64,000 nt of DNA. Source: Mycobacterium sp. GTDB lineage: Bacteria; Actinomycetota; Actinomycetes; Mycobacteriales; Mycobacteriaceae. Where the stretch lies: the NCBI GenBank assembly GCA_018401645.1, contig JAGYKK010000010.1:25553-89552 (forward strand). Direction: 5' to 3'. A program made the translations under genes and the position numbers. Positions 42,225 to 53,449 of this stretch are shown here, piece after piece (positions within the stretch are counted from its first letter, which is position 1; the number at the start of each line of letters is the position of its first letter). Below the pieces are notes generated by a model that was given only the letters and a program-made list of their open reading frames with translations, was not told the origin of the DNA and searched no databases.

Positions 42225-43700
42225 TCATTGCTCCCCGTCACGGGCCGCACGCAGTCGGCCTAGGCTGCGCTCCCGACCCAGCAGTTCCAGCGACTCGTAC
42301 AGCGGCGGGCTGATGGTGGATCCCGTCACCGCGACCCGTACCGGACCGAAAGCCTTGCGCGGTTTCAGCCCGAGTCCGTCGATCAGTGCCGCTTTGAGAG
42401 CCTCCTCGATTCCGGCCGCGGTCCACGCCGCGACCCCGTCAAGCGCCGCACAGGCGGAGTCGAGAACCACGGCGCAGTCCGCACCAAGTTCCTTGGCAGC
42501 CGCTGCGGGGTCGATCGCATAGCAGGCGTCGTTGAAGAACTTCAACAAACCCCACGCATCCGAGAGCACGACGATCCGGGTCTGCACCAGTTCGGCCGCA
42601 CTCGCGAACCCGGCATCGTCGAGGCCGGTGTCATGTCCGTGGGCGGCGAAGTAGGAACGCAACCGGCTTGCGAACTCATCCGCGCTCAGAAGCCGAATGT
42701 GCTCGGCGTTGATGGCATCGGCTTTTTTCTGATCAAAGCGCGCGGGATTGGAGTTGACATCGATGACGTCGAACGCGCGCGCCATCTCGTCGAGGCCGAA
42801 GATGTCCCGGTCGTCGGCAATCGACCAGCCCAGCAGGGCGAGGTAGTTCAGCAGACCCTCGGGCAGGAAGCCCCGGTCGCGATGCAGGAACAGATTGGAC
42901 TGCGGATCACGCTTGGAGAGCTTCTTGGTGCCGTCGCCGAGAACCGTGGGCAGATGGGCATACTCGGGAACGCTCTCGCCGACACCGATCCGGATCAGCG
43001 CGCGGTGCAGGGCGATCTGTCGCGGCGTCGACGGCAGCAGATCCTCACCGCGCAACACATGAGTGATCTTCATCAGCGCGTCATCGACCGGGTTGACCAG
43101 GGTGTACAGCGGGTCTCCGTTGGCACGGGTCAGCGCAAAGTCGGGCACCGTGCCGGCCGCGAACGTGGTCTCGCCGCGCACCAGGTCACTCCAACTGATG
43201 TCCGCATCGGGCATCCGCAGGCGCAGCACTGCCGTGCGGCCGGCAGCGACGTATTCGGCGCGCTGGGCTGACGTGAGGTCGCGGTCATAGTTGTCGTAAC
43301 CCATCTTCGGGTTGCGGCCGGCGGCGACATGCCGGGCTTCGACCTCCTCGGGCGTCGAGTAGGCCGGATACGCCTCACCGGAACTAACCAGTTGTGCCAC
43401 CACGTCGCGGTAGAGATCGCCGCGTTGCGATTGCCGATACGGGCCGTGCGGCCCACCGACTTCCGGGCCCTCGTCCCAGTCCAGCCCCAACCACCGCAGC
43501 GCGTCCAGGATCGCCGCGTAGCTCTCCTCGGAGTCACGCGCAGCATCGGTGTCCTCGATGCGGAACACGAACGTCCCGCCGGTGTGCCGGGCGTAGGCCC
43601 AGTTGAACAGCGCCGTGCGTACCAGGCCGACGTGCGGGGAACCGGTCGGCGATGGACAGAACCGCACCCGCACGGGCACGGTCACGGGCGCAGCCATCAT
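42225..43700 (-). CDS. gltX: Glutamyl-tRNA synthetase (non-discriminating type expected)
   Basis: 491 residues. Class I signature [20 protein letters not shown] (HIGH variant) and KMSKS variant [10 protein letters not shown]. Intact. The ATG overlaps the stop of the fumarylacetoacetase-like gene (ATGA). In organisms that use GatCAB this enzyme charges both tRNA-Glu and tRNA-Gln. Confidence 0.95.
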   Translation of the reverse strand: MMAAPVTVPVRVRFCPSPTGSPHVGLVRTALFNWAYARHTGGTFVFRIEDTDAARDSEESYAAILDALRWLGLDWDEGPEVGGPHGPYRQSQRGDLYRDVVAQLVSSGEAYPAYSTPEEVEARHVAAGRNPKMGYDNYDRDLTSAQRAEYVAAGRTAVLRLRMPDADISWSDLVRGETTFAAGTVPDFALTRANGDPLYTLVNPVDDALMKITHVLRGEDLLPSTPRQIALHRALIRIGVGESVPEYAHLPTVLGDGTKKLSKRDPQSNLFLHRDRGFLPEGLLNYLALLGWSIADDRDIFGLDEMARAFDVIDVNSNPARFDQKKADAINAEHIRLLSADEFASRLRSYFAAHGHDTGLDDAGFASAAELVQTRIVVLSDAWGLLKFFNDACYAIDPAAAAKELGADCAVVLDSACAALDGVAAWTAAGIEEALKAALIDGLGLKPRKAFGPVRVAVTGSTISPPLYESLELLGRERSLGRLRAARDGEQ

Positions 43701-44476
43701 GTGCCTTTCCGGACCACAGGGTTGGTCAGTGTTCCGATGCCCTCCACGGTGATGCTGACGGTGTCGCCGTTCTCGATCGGTCCCACCCCGGCCGGTGTCC
43801 CGGTGAGGATCAGATCACCGGGCAGCAGAGTCATCACCGCCGACACCCACTCGATGATGGCGCCGATATCGTGAATCATCAGCGAGGTGCGACTGTCCTG
43901 CCGGACGACTCCGTTGACCTCGGTGCGAATCCGAAGATCCGATGGGTCCAGGTCGGTGACGATCCACGGCCCCACCGGGCAGAAGGTGTCGTGGCCTTTG
44001 GCGCGGGTCCACTGTCCGTCGGCCTGCTGCTGATCGCGGGCAGAAACGTCATTGGCGATGGTGTAACCGAGGATGGCAGCGGCCGCCCTCGTAGCGGTCA
44101 CGTCTTTGCACGGCTGCCCGATCACCACCGCGAGTTCGCCCTCGTGGTGCACGGGGTTGGCATCGACGGGCAGTTGAATCGGTGCACCCGGACCGATGAT
44201 CGCCGTATTGGGCTTGAGGAAGATGATCGGATTCTCCGGTGCGATACTTCCGCCCATCTCAATGACGTGCTCTAGGTAGTTCTTGCCCATGCACACCACC
44301 TTGCTGGCCAGAATCGGCGCCAGCAGTCGGACCTCGGCCAGCGGCCAAGACCGCTCGGTGAAGGTGGGTGTCCCGAAGGGATGCTCGGCGATCTCCCGGG
44401 CGACTTCGGCCCCTGCGTCACCTTCGATGCTGACAAAGGCGACCCGATCGGGGCTGGCGATACGGCCGAGGCGCAT
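43697..44476 (-). CDS. Fumarylacetoacetate hydrolase family protein
   Basis: 259 residues, Rv2993c equivalent. Metal-binding features of the FAH fold: [27 protein letters not shown] and [20 protein letters not shown]. Likely a 2-hydroxyhepta-diene-dioate isomerase or acylpyruvase type enzyme; substrate unassigned. The ATG ([10 protein letters not shown]) is the family start; the upstream frame is opposite non-coding sequence. Coupled to gltX. Confidence 0.88.
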   Translation of the reverse strand: MRLGRIASPDRVAFVSIEGDAGAEVAREIAEHPFGTPTFTERSWPLAEVRLLAPILASKVVCMGKNYLEHVIEMGGSIAPENPIIFLKPNTAIIGPGAPIQLPVDANPVHHEGELAVVIGQPCKDVTATRAAAAILGYTIANDVSARDQQQADGQWTRAKGHDTFCPVGPWIVTDLDPSDLRIRTEVNGVVRQDSRTSLMIHDIGAIIEWVSAVMTLLPGDLILTGTPAGVGPIENGDTVSITVEGIGTLTNPVVRKGT

Positions 44477-44516
44477 TCCGGTAACCCTAGTCGGCGGGCC
44501 GACACGCCCGCTCGCG

Positions 44517-45527
44517 CTACAACCGGGCGCGAATCCGCTCGCCCACCTCGCGGGTTGAGAAGATGCCGGCACTGCGGGTCGCGAGATGGTCGGCGACGGC
44601 GGCATCGACTCGGGCGGCCGCGGCGTCCTCACCGATGTGGTTCAGCAGCAGAGCGACACTCATCACCGCGGCGGTTGGATCGGCGATGCCCTGCCCGGCG
44701 ATGTCGGGTGCACTGCCGTGCACGGGCTCGAACATCGATGGGTTGGTTCCGGTGGCGTCGATGTTGCCGCTGGCGGCCAAACCGATTCCCCCCGACACCG
44801 CGGCGGCGAGGTCAGTGATGATGTCGCCGAAAAGGTTGTCGGTGACGATGACGTCGAACCGGCCCGGGTCGGTGACCAGGTAGATGGTGGCCGCGTCGAT
44901 GTGCTGGTAGGCGACCTCGACGTCGGGATACTCGGTACCTACCTGCGTGACCAGCCTCGACCACAGGCTGCCCGCGAAGGCCAGGACATTGGTCTTGTGC
45001 ACCAGTGTCAGGTTCCTGCGTCGCTTTCGGGCCAGGGCGAACGCGTAGCGGACCACCCGTTCGACACCGAACGCGGTGTTGAGGCTGACCTCGGTGGCGA
45101 CCTCGTGCGGTGTGCCGGTGCGGATCGACCCGCCGGTTCCGGTGTAGGGCCCTTCGGTGCCCTCCCGCACGACGACGAAATCGATCTTCGGATCGCCGGC
45201 CAGTGGACTGTTCACCCCGTCATAAAGCCGGCTCGGGCGCAGGTTCACGTGGTGATCGAGTGCGAAGCGGATCCTCAGCAGCAGGCCACGTTCCAGCAAA
45301 CCGCTGGGCACCGACGGATCCCCGATCGCCCCGAGCAGGATGGCGTCGTGGCCGCGGAGTTCGTCGATGACGCCGTCGGGCAACACCTCGCCGGTTCCGT
45401 GGTAGCGCCGCGCACCGAGGTCGTAGTCGGTCGTCTCGACACCGGGGCGCACCGCGTCGAGCACTGACAGGGCCTCACCGATGACTTCCGGGCCGATACC
45501 ATCGCCCGCGATCACTGCGAGTTTCAC
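44517..45527 (-). CDS. leuB: 3-isopropylmalate dehydrogenase
   Basis: NAD-dependent oxidative decarboxylation in leucine synthesis, 336 residues. [41 protein letters not shown], the metal-binding [20 protein letters not shown] and [14 protein letters not shown] are present. The GTG start overlaps the serA stop (GTGA). Intact. Confidence 0.95.
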   Translation of the reverse strand: MKLAVIAGDGIGPEVIGEALSVLDAVRPGVETTDYDLGARRYHGTGEVLPDGVIDELRGHDAILLGAIGDPSVPSGLLERGLLLRIRFALDHHVNLRPSRLYDGVNSPLAGDPKIDFVVVREGTEGPYTGTGGSIRTGTPHEVATEVSLNTAFGVERVVRYAFALARKRRRNLTLVHKTNVLAFAGSLWSRLVTQVGTEYPDVEVAYQHIDAATIYLVTDPGRFDVIVTDNLFGDIITDLAAAVSGGIGLAASGNIDATGTNPSMFEPVHGSAPDIAGQGIADPTAAVMSVALLLNHIGEDAAAARVDAAVADHLATRSAGIFSTREVGERIRARL

Positions 45528-47110
45528 GACAGATCAACCACTTCCAGCGTGCCGGCGTCCACGGCCGCCCCGATGGCGACCCGCGCGTCGGCGGTCACAT
45601 CGCGGTCCAGTCGCAGCATTACCGTGGCACCCAAGCCGCTGGAGTCCTGACTCATCTGGGCGGCCAGGATATTCACCCCGGCACTGCCCAACAGGGTGCC
45701 GATCTTGCCCAGCGCACCAGGCTGATCGCTGTAATGCAGGATCAGATTCACGCCTTCGGCGCGCAGGTCGAAACTGCGGCCGTTGATGCCCACCACCTTC
45801 TGGGTCTGCTGCGGACCCGACAGGGTGCCGGCGACATTGACCACCGAACCATCCGACGCCACCACTTTGACATCGACCAGGCTGCGATGGTTGGGGCTCT
45901 CGGTTGCCGTGCTCACTTCAGTGGTCAGACCACGGTCAGCGGCCAGGCTCGGAGCGTTGACGAAGGTCACCTGCTGGTCGGTCATCGTCGAGAACAGTCC
46001 ACGCAACGCCGAGAGTTTCAGCACCCCGACATCTTCGGAAGCTATTTCGCCGCACACCCGCACCGACAGGCTGTCCGGAGCTTCCGTCGCGAGAACCCCG
46101 GCCAGCAACCCGAGCTTGCGCACCAGATCCAGCCACGGCGCCACCTCCTCGTTGACCACACCGCCACCGACGTTGACCGCGTCAGGCACAAACTCCCCCG
46201 CCATGGCGAGCTTGACGCTCTCGGCGACGTCGGTACCGGCCCGATCCTGCGCCTCCGACGTCGAGGCGCCCAGGTGCGGGGTGACGATCGCCTGCGGCAG
46301 ATCGAACAGCGGGCTGTCGGTGCAGGGTTCGGTCGCGAACACATCCAGGCCGGCTGCGCGTACGTGGCCGCTTCTGATCGCGTCGGCGAGCGCCATCTCG
46401 TCGATAAGACCCCCGCGGGCGGCGTTGACGATAATCACGCCCGGCTTCGTCTTGGCCAGCGCCGCGGCGTCCAACAGTCCGGCGGTCTCCTTCGTTTTAG
46501 GCAGATGTACCGAGATAAAGTCGGCCCGCGCCAGCACGTCGTCCAGCGGCAACAATTCGATCCCGAGTTGCGCGGCCCGGGAGGCCGGTACGTAGGGGTC
46601 ATAGGCGACGACATGGGTGCCGAAAGCGGCCAATCGAGCCGCGACGAGTTGGCCGATGCGGCCCAGGCCCACCACACCGACGGTCTTGCCGAAGATCTCG
46701 GTGCCGTTGAACGACGAACGCTTCCAGGTGTGTTCGCGCAGGGTCGCGTCGGCGGCCGGAATCTGCCGTGCCGCGGACAGCATCAGTGCAATAGCGTGCT
46801 CGGCGGCGCTGTGGATGTTGGAGGTCGGGGCGTTGACCACCAGCACCCCGGCCGCGGTCGCGGCGTCGACATCGACGTTGTCCAGACCGACACCGGCACG
46901 CGCAATAATCTTGAGTCTGGGGGCGGCGGCGATCACCTCGGCGTCGACGGTGGTGGCCGAGCGCACCAGTAACGCGTCGGCGTCGGCGACGGCCTCCAGC
47001 AGTTTGGGCCGGTCCGGTCCGTCGACCCAGCGCACCTCCACCTGGTCTCCCAGGGCGGCGACGGTCGATTCAGCGAGTTTGTCAGCGATCAATACAACGG
47101 GCAGAGTCAC
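45524..47110 (-). CDS. serA: D-3-phosphoglycerate dehydrogenase
   Basis: First committed step of serine synthesis, 528 residues. Rossmann motif [33 protein letters not shown], catalytic His/Glu in [16 protein letters not shown], then the intervening ASB domain and a C-terminal ACT domain ([20 protein letters not shown]) for serine feedback. GTG start. Translationally coupled to leuB. Confidence 0.95.
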   Translation of the reverse strand: MTLPVVLIADKLAESTVAALGDQVEVRWVDGPDRPKLLEAVADADALLVRSATTVDAEVIAAAPRLKIIARAGVGLDNVDVDAATAAGVLVVNAPTSNIHSAAEHAIALMLSAARQIPAADATLREHTWKRSSFNGTEIFGKTVGVVGLGRIGQLVAARLAAFGTHVVAYDPYVPASRAAQLGIELLPLDDVLARADFISVHLPKTKETAGLLDAAALAKTKPGVIIVNAARGGLIDEMALADAIRSGHVRAAGLDVFATEPCTDSPLFDLPQAIVTPHLGASTSEAQDRAGTDVAESVKLAMAGEFVPDAVNVGGGVVNEEVAPWLDLVRKLGLLAGVLATEAPDSLSVRVCGEIASEDVGVLKLSALRGLFSTMTDQQVTFVNAPSLAADRGLTTEVSTATESPNHRSLVDVKVVASDGSVVNVAGTLSGPQQTQKVVGINGRSFDLRAEGVNLILHYSDQPGALGKIGTLLGSAGVNILAAQMSQDSSGLGATVMLRLDRDVTADARVAIGAAVDAGTLEVVDLS

Positions 47111-47151
47111 CGGGACAGCCTAAAGGGCCGGGATTGAGGTGTAATCGCTAG

Positions 47152-48588
47152 ATGGACGTCACCGTGGTCGGTAGTGGACCCAACGGGCTCAGCGCGGCTG
47201 TCACCTGTGCCCGTGCCGGGTTGAGCGTGCAGGTGCTCGAGGCCCAGCCCACCCTCGGTGGCGGCTCGCGCACATTGGCCGACCCCGACTCCCCCAGCGT
47301 GCGCCACGACATCTGCTCGGCGATCCACCCGTTGGCACTGGCATCCCCGTTCTTCGCCGAGTTCGATCTCGCTTCGCGCGGGGTGGAGTTGATCGCTCCC
47401 GAGATCTCCTACGCCAACCCCCTGCCGAATCGCCCAGCGGCGCTGGCGTACCACGACCTCGGCCGCACCTGCGCCGGCTTGCAAGACGGCGACTCTTGGC
47501 GCCATCTACTGGGTCCACTTGTGGCCGACGCGCACGACGTCGTCGGCCTCTTGATCGGCGATAAACGATCAATCCCCACCGACGTGCGCGCTGCCGTCCA
47601 GCTGGGGCGGCGGATGCTTGAACAGGGCACCCCGGCCTGGGGCAGGCTTCGCGGAGAGGATGCCAGGGCGCTGTTCACCGGCGTTGCGGCACATACGATT
47701 TCACCGATGCCGTCGTTCGTCGGTGCGGGCGCGGGTCTGATGCTTGCGACGCTCGCGCACACCGTGGGCTGGCCGGTTCCGGTGGGTGGAAGCCAGGCGA
47801 TCGCCGATGCGCTGATCGCCGATCTGCGCGCCCACGGTGGTGTGCTGCACGCCGATGCCGAAGTCACCTCCCCGCCCGGCGGGGTTGTACTCTACGACAC
47901 CGCACCCACCGCACTGCTGGGCATCTACGGCTCCGCACTACCGCCGCGCTACGCCCGCGCGCTGCAGCGCTACCGGTACGGGCCCGGCGTCGCCAAGGTG
48001 GATTTCGTTCTGTCCGAGGATATTCCGTGGGCCGATAAGCGACTGGCGGACACGGCGACGTTGCATCTTGGCGGCACCAGAGCCCAGATGGCCCACGCCG
48101 AGCGCGAGATCGGTGCCGGCCGACACGCGCAGTGGCCGATGGTGCTGGCCGCCCAGTCCTACATCGCCGACGCCAGCCGCATCGACGCGCAAGGCCGCCG
48201 ACCGTTCTGGACCTACGCGCATGTGCCCGCAGGATCAACGGTCGATCAGCGCGACACCATTACCGCCATCGTCGAGAGGTTCGCCCCGGGCTTCACCGAC
48301 ATCGTCGTCTCCGCCCGAAGCATTCCCGCCAACCGCCTCGCCGAGCATGACGCGAACTACGTCGGCGGAGACATCGGGGTCGGCGGCAACTCGGTTCTGC
48401 GCGCCCTGCTCGGGCCCACCCCGCGGGTCAACCCGTGGACGACCCCGATTCCCAAGGCGTACCTGTGCTCGTCGGCCACCCCGCCCGGTGGTGGGGTGCA
48501 CGGCATGAGCGGTTACTACGCCGCGCGGACTGTGCTCAAGCGCGAGTTCAATCTGCCGGTTCCCCGCTTGGGACCCGAGAACCGTTAG
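47152..48588 (+). CDS. FAD-dependent phytoene desaturase/all-trans-retinol saturase-type oxidoreductase
   Basis: 478 residues, Rv2997 equivalent. Dinucleotide motif VVGSGPNGLSAAVTCARAGL at the N-terminus and AEREIGAG; C-terminal GGVHGMSGYYAARTVLKREF closes the FAD domain. Belongs to the CrtI-like family, but no carotenoid genes are near, so the substrate is unknown. Divergent from serA. Confidence 0.8.
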   Translation: MDVTVVGSGPNGLSAAVTCARAGLSVQVLEAQPTLGGGSRTLADPDSPSVRHDICSAIHPLALASPFFAEFDLASRGVELIAPEISYANPLPNRPAALAYHDLGRTCAGLQDGDSWRHLLGPLVADAHDVVGLLIGDKRSIPTDVRAAVQLGRRMLEQGTPAWGRLRGEDARALFTGVAAHTISPMPSFVGAGAGLMLATLAHTVGWPVPVGGSQAIADALIADLRAHGGVLHADAEVTSPPGGVVLYDTAPTALLGIYGSALPPRYARALQRYRYGPGVAKVDFVLSEDIPWADKRLADTATLHLGGTRAQMAHAEREIGAGRHAQWPMVLAAQSYIADASRIDAQGRRPFWTYAHVPAGSTVDQRDTITAIVERFAPGFTDIVVSARSIPANRLAEHDANYVGGDIGVGGNSVLRALLGPTPRVNPWTTPIPKAYLCSSATPPGGGVHGMSGYYAARTVLKREFNLPVPRLGPENR

Positions 48589-48615
48589 TCCCGGGAAAAC
48601 GCTGAATCCCGGGAC
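48588..48615. terminator. Hairpin between the FAD oxidoreductase and vapC
   Basis: GTCCCGGGA and its exact complement TCCCGGGAC flank a 10-base loop; the left arm begins at the last base of the stop codon. No T-run follows, so it would be an atypical (I-shaped) terminator for two convergent genes. Confidence 0.5.
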
Positions 48616-48626
48616 CTAATCGGGCC

Positions 48627-49022
48627 TCACGCCGTAAGAACCTCAATCCGGCATGACGGGCCATGCGCGCGGGCCAACCGTCCGTCCATGGTCAACAGGG
48701 TGGCGTCGAACGCTTCGGCCAAGGCGACATAGAACGCATCCCAGCCCCGAACCGAGTCACGGAGCTGCCACGCCCGATCCAGCAGCAAGCGGTGCCCGAC
48801 GCGCTCACCCGGCCAGTCCCGAAGGTCTGCGACCGCCTGCCCCGCGGCTGTGCCGTCCAACCGGCCGCGCAGGAACTGCCCGCGAACCACCCCCATCACC
48901 TCCACGTCAATGACGTGCGGTGCGGCCTGATCAGCGTCGAGTGCGAGGCGCGCGGCGACGGCGCCGGCCCGAGGGGTGTCGGCGACAACCTCGAACAGAC
49001 ACGACGCGTCAACGACCAGCAT
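48627..49022 (-). CDS. VapC-type PIN-domain toxin
   Basis: 131 residues. PIN acidic residues occur in MLVVDASCLF, IDVEVMGVVRG, GWDAFYVALAEAF and TMDGRLARAH; expected to be an RNase, perhaps cutting tRNA. The start overlaps the antitoxin by 14 bases. The pair lies between the FAD oxidoreductase and ilvC. Confidence 0.85.
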   Translation of the reverse strand: MLVVDASCLFEVVADTPRAGAVAARLALDADQAAPHVIDVEVMGVVRGQFLRGRLDGTAAGQAVADLRDWPGERVGHRLLLDRAWQLRDSVRGWDAFYVALAEAFDATLLTMDGRLARAHGPSCRIEVLTA

Positions 49023-49254
49023 CCGGCCATTCTCCGCGCCACTCGTCCAGGCTTGCCAGCACCTCGGCTGCGGATACCTCTGACGGACGTCGCCCGATTC
49101 GCGCCAGCCACGCCGACATCGACGGCCGAGCCGCGAGACGCGCCGCCTCACGCCGCAGCAACTCAGGAACCGTAATGCCCTCCTCCCCGGCACGACGCAC
49201 CAGGGCCGCGTACACCTCGTCGTCAATGTCGCGGATTTGCACCGTCTTAGGCAT
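49009..49254 (-). CDS. VapB-type ribbon-helix-helix antitoxin
   Basis: 81 residues; the N-terminal MPKTVQIRDIDDEVYAALVR is a typical RHH DNA-binding segment, and a C-terminal LDEWRGEW region would wrap the toxin. Expected to autorepress the operon through the palindrome just upstream. Overlaps vapC by 14 bases. Confidence 0.82.
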   Translation of the reverse strand: MPKTVQIRDIDDEVYAALVRRAGEEGITVPELLRREAARLAARPSMSAWLARIGRRPSEVSAAEVLASLDEWRGEWPDAGR

Positions 49255-49267
49255 GTTCGCACCGTAA

Positions 49268-49283
49268 CATGCGGCTACGCATG
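49268..49283 (-). promoter_or_regulatory. Palindrome upstream of vapBC, candidate VapB operator
   Basis: CATGCG-GCTA-CGCATG is a perfect 6+6 inverted repeat with a four-base centre, 14 bases before the vapB start. Size and position suit an RHH antitoxin operator. It also lies close behind the 3' end of ilvC. Confidence 0.45.
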
Positions 49284-49297
49284 AAGTGCTGGAACCA

Positions 49298-50350
<1,053 letters not shown>

Positions 50351-50887
50351 TTATTTCGAATTCGTCATGCCGCGCGGCCCGCGCGAGAGTGCTACCACAC
50401 CGGACTGAACGAGTTCGCGGATGCCGTAGGGCTCCAGCACCCTTAGCAGCGCATCCAGCTTTTCCTGAGTCCCGGTCGCCTCGATTGTCAGCGACTCGGT
50501 GGAGACGTCGATGACCTTGGCGCGGAACAGGTTTGCCGCTTCGATCACCTGGCTGCGGTTCGCGGTGTCGGTGCGGACCTTGATCAGCCACAGCTCGCGC
50601 GCCACCATATTGCCTTCGTCATGCTCGAAGATCTTGATCACGTTGATCAGCTTGTTGAGCTGTTTGGTGATCTGCTCCAGCGGTGTTTCCTCAGCGGTGA
50701 CCACGATCGTCATTCGCGACATGTTCTTGTGCTCGGTGGCGCCCACGGCCAGTGACTCGATGTTGAAGCCACGCCGGGAGAACAGCGCGGCGACGCGCGC
50801 GAGCACGCCGGGCTTGTCCTCGACAAGCACCGAGAGCGTGTGGGTGACAGTCCTGGAAGTACCCGAACCAGAGGTAGTAGCACCCAT
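50351..50887 (-). CDS. ilvN: Acetolactate synthase regulatory subunit
   Basis: 178 residues, ACT domain first (HTLSVLVEDKPGVLARVAAL, FNIESLAVG) with valine-feedback role, then the C-terminal ALS-regulatory domain. The ATG overlaps the ilvB stop by one base (TGATG). Intact. Confidence 0.95.
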   Translation of the reverse strand: MGATTSGSGTSRTVTHTLSVLVEDKPGVLARVAALFSRRGFNIESLAVGATEHKNMSRMTIVVTAEETPLEQITKQLNKLINVIKIFEHDEGNMVARELWLIKVRTDTANRSQVIEAANLFRAKVIDVSTESLTIEATGTQEKLDALLRVLEPYGIRELVQSGVVALSRGPRGMTNSK

Positions 50888-52776
50888 CAGGCACGGCCCT
50901 CGGAGTTGTCCTCGTCGAACAGTGGGCGGATATTGCGCGCGGCCATGATCTGGTCGTTGCCGGTGCCGGCGGCGACCATCGGCCACACCTGGGCGTCGGC
51001 GCCGACGATGAAATCGATCACCACCGGCCGGTCATTGATAGCGCGAGCTTGGTTGATCACGTCGTCGACGTCCTCTTCACGCTCACAACGCAATCCGACA
51101 CATCCCAGTGCCTCGGCAAGTTTGACAAAGTCGGGGATCCGGTGGCTGTGGGTGGACAGGTCGGTCTGGCTGTAGCGCTCGCCGTAGAACAGCGTCTGCC
51201 ACTGACGGACCATGCCGAGGTTGCCGTTGTTGATCAAGGCCACCTTGATCGGAACCCCCTCGACCGCGCAGGTGGCCAATTCCTGGTTGGTCATCTGGAA
51301 GCAGCCGTCGCCGTCGATCGCCCACACCTCGGCATCCGGGCAGGCCATCTTGGCGCCCATGGCCGCCGGGACGGCATAACCCATCGTGCCCAGTCCACCG
51401 GAGTTGAGCCATGTGCGCGGTTTCTCGTAGGAGATGAATTGCGCCGCCCACATCTGGTGCTGGCCCACCCCGGCGACGTAGATGGCGTCCGGCCCGGCGA
51501 TCCTGCCCAGCTCGGAGATGACGTACTCCGGGCTGAGGCTGCCGTCGGACTGCGGATCCCAACTCAGCGGGTAGGTCTCGCGGAGTCCGTTGAGGTAGGA
51601 CCACCAGTCGGCCAGGTCGGGGTCGCAGACCCCTTCGTTGCCGATCCGCTGATCTCCGCCGCGGTCTTGACGCAACACGGCGATCAGTTCACCGATGACG
51701 GCCTTGATGTCTCCCACGATCGGGACGTCGGCGGGCCGGTTCTTGCCGATCTCAGCCGGATCGATGTCGGCGTGGATCACCTTGGCATCGGGCGCGAAGG
51801 TGTCCAGCTTGCCGGTCACCCGGTCGTCAAAACGGGCGCCGAGGGTGATCAGCAGATCGCTGCGCTGCAGGGCGGCCACTGCGGCCACGGTGCCGTGCAT
51901 CCCGGGCATCCGCAGGTTCTGGATGTGGCTGTCCGGGAACGCTCCGCGGGCCATCAACGTGGTCACCACCGGGATGCCGGTCAGTTCGGCCAGTTCCAGC
52001 AATTCGTCACAGGCCTCACCTCGGATCACTCCGCCGCCGACGTACAGCACCGGCTTGCGGGCCGCGACGATCAACTTGGCGGCCTCTTTGATCTGGCGGC
52101 TGTGCGGCTTGGTGTTGGGCTTGTATCCGGGCAGGTCCAACTCCGGCGGCCACGAGAAGGTGCACTGACCCTGCAGCACGTCCTTGGGAATGTCGACGAG
52201 CACGGCGCCGTGGCGCCCGGTGGAGGCGATGTGGAACGCCTCGGCGATCGAGCGGGCGATGTCGTCACCATCGCGGACCAGGAAATTGTGCTTGGTGATC
52301 GGCATCGTCATACCGGTGATGTCGGCTTCCTGGAAGGCGTCGGTACCGATCAGCGACCGGCCGACCTGGCCGGTGATCGCGACGACCGGGATGGAATCCA
52401 TCTGGGCGTCGGCCAGCGGGGTCACCAGGTTGGTGGCGCCCGGACCGGAGGTGGCGATCATCACCCCAACCCGTCCGGTGGCATGCGCGTAGCCGCTGGC
52501 GGCATGCCCGGCGCCCTGCTCATGGCGAACTAGGACGTGGCGCAGCTTCTTCGAATCGAACAGCGGGTCGTAGACCGGCAGCACCGCCCCACCCGGGATG
52601 CCGAAGATCACCTCGACCCCGAGTTCCTCGAGCGCTCGGACCACCGCTTCGGCGCCGGTCATCTGTTGGACGGGGACGCGCTTGGCGTGCTTAACCAAGG
52701 TCGCGACGTCGTGGGCGCCGTTGGATTCGGTGGCGTGGGCCGACAGCCCGGGTGCTCGCGTAGCAGGTGCACTCAC
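50887..52776 (-). CDS. ilvB: Acetolactate synthase catalytic subunit
   Basis: Thiamine-diphosphate enzyme forming acetolactate and acetohydroxybutyrate, 629 residues. [34 protein letters not shown] (catalytic Glu), and ThDP motif [23 protein letters not shown] start. Preceded by an attenuation leader. It needs thiamine diphosphate, which is notable as thiL looks broken. Confidence 0.95.
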   Translation of the reverse strand: MSAPATRAPGLSAHATESNGAHDVATLVKHAKRVPVQQMTGAEAVVRALEELGVEVIFGIPGGAVLPVYDPLFDSKKLRHVLVRHEQGAGHAASGYAHATGRVGVMIATSGPGATNLVTPLADAQMDSIPVVAITGQVGRSLIGTDAFQEADITGMTMPITKHNFLVRDGDDIARSIAEAFHIASTGRHGAVLVDIPKDVLQGQCTFSWPPELDLPGYKPNTKPHSRQIKEAAKLIVAARKPVLYVGGGVIRGEACDELLELAELTGIPVVTTLMARGAFPDSHIQNLRMPGMHGTVAAVAALQRSDLLITLGARFDDRVTGKLDTFAPDAKVIHADIDPAEIGKNRPADVPIVGDIKAVIGELIAVLRQDRGGDQRIGNEGVCDPDLADWWSYLNGLRETYPLSWDPQSDGSLSPEYVISELGRIAGPDAIYVAGVGQHQMWAAQFISYEKPRTWLNSGGLGTMGYAVPAAMGAKMACPDAEVWAIDGDGCFQMTNQELATCAVEGVPIKVALINNGNLGMVRQWQTLFYGERYSQTDLSTHSHRIPDFVKLAEALGCVGLRCEREEDVDDVINQARAINDRPVVIDFIVGADAQVWPMVAAGTGNDQIMAARNIRPLFDEDNSEGRA

Positions 52777-52814
52777 TGTGTCCTCGATATTCTCGTTGGT
52801 TTTCCTGGGGCAAG

Positions 52815-52851
52815 AAAAAACCCCCGACAGCTGGGCAGCTGTACGAGGGTT
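52815..52851 (-). terminator. Attenuator terminator of the ilvBNC leader
   Basis: Sense-strand hairpin AACCCTCGTACAGCTG / CAGCTGTCGGGGG (imperfect stem, short loop) followed by a run of T about 40 bases before the ilvB start. Placed directly after the leader-peptide region, the standard location for an amino-acid attenuator. Confidence 0.85.
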
Positions 52852-52906
52852 GCGCGCTGATGCGACTGGCTAGACCCGGACTGGGACGAGCGCGGCATCA
52901 GCGCGC
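52852..52906 (-). promoter_or_regulatory. Pause/antiterminator pairing arms of the ilv attenuator
   Basis: GCGCGCTGATGC (52852-52863) and GCATCAGCGCGC (52895-52906) are a perfect 12-base inverted repeat. One arm is inside the leader-peptide codons, the other just before the terminator stem. A ribosome stalled on valine codons would change this pairing and thereby terminator formation. Confidence 0.75.
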
Positions 52907-52941
52907 TGACCTACTACGACGAGCTTTCCGGCGGTTGCCAT
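52870..52941 (-). CDS. ilvB leader peptide (attenuation)
   Basis: 23 codons reading MATAGKLVVVGQRADAALVP then VRV and TAG. Six Val and two Leu codons, including three consecutive Val, make it a branched-chain amino acid sensor. No RBS is visible and the ATG sits about 8 bases after a -10 element, so the transcript is probably leaderless. Comparable attenuators are known for ilvB in actinobacteria. Confidence 0.85.
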   Translation of the reverse strand: MATAGKLVVVGQRADAALVPVRV

Positions 52942-52949
52942 AATGGCTG

Positions 52950-52979
52950 ATGGTAGCCGCGGCACGACTCGGGCGTCAA
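52950..52979 (-). promoter_or_regulatory. Promoter of the ilv operon
   Basis: On the ilv sense strand TTGACG (52979-52974), an 18-base spacer and TACCAT (52955-52950) form a good SigA-type promoter. The start point would fall at or next to the leader-peptide ATG. Confidence 0.7.
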
Positions 52980-53037
52980 ATCTCAGAGATGCTGCCGCGC
53001 CGTTGGGCACCGGATGCCGGGATGCAATGATGCGGGG

Positions 53038-53442
53038 ATGCGCACCGGGGAAACTCATTCACCCGGTCCGAACGATGTGGTGATCCGGATCTCGCCGATG
53101 GCCCATTCCGCTTCCATCGTCCTCGCTGTCAGCACGCTGATACTCATCCCGGCCCTTGGAAACTGGGCGTTGGGGCTGCTGATCATTCCGATCCTCGCCT
53201 CGGCGGCGATCGTGCGCCTGCGCACCGTGGCCGGTGAGGACACCGTGTCCGCCCGATCGCTGCTGACCACCCGAACCGTGCCATGGTCGGATATCGAGGG
53301 CCTGAGGTTCAACCGGGGCGGGTGGGCACGGGCGTGCCGGGCCGGCGGCGAGACCCTGCTGCTGCCGGCGGTCACCTTCGCGACACTGCCCAGACTCACC
53401 GCAGCAAGCGCCGGCCGGGTGCCCAATCCCTACCGGTCCTGA
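53038..53442 (+). CDS. PH-domain (Cfp6-like) membrane protein
   Basis: 134 residues, Rv3004 (Cfp6) equivalent. Hydrophobic helices (about 30-65) then the conserved VPWSDIEGLRFNRGGWARA and LPAVTFATLPRLTAAS, ending VPNPYRS. Low-molecular-weight PH-like domain of unknown function. Several N-terminal starts are possible. Convergent with the DoxX gene. Confidence 0.75.
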   Translation: MRTGETHSPGPNDVVIRISPMAHSASIVLAVSTLILIPALGNWALGLLIIPILASAAIVRLRTVAGEDTVSARSLLTTRTVPWSDIEGLRFNRGGWARACRAGGETLLLPAVTFATLPRLTAASAGRVPNPYRS

Positions 53443-53449
53443 CTAGCTG

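Noticed and set aside
51049..52533. 494-codon plus-strand frame opposite ilvB
   Set aside because: Shadow frame; ilvB is full length with all ThDP motifs on the minus strand.
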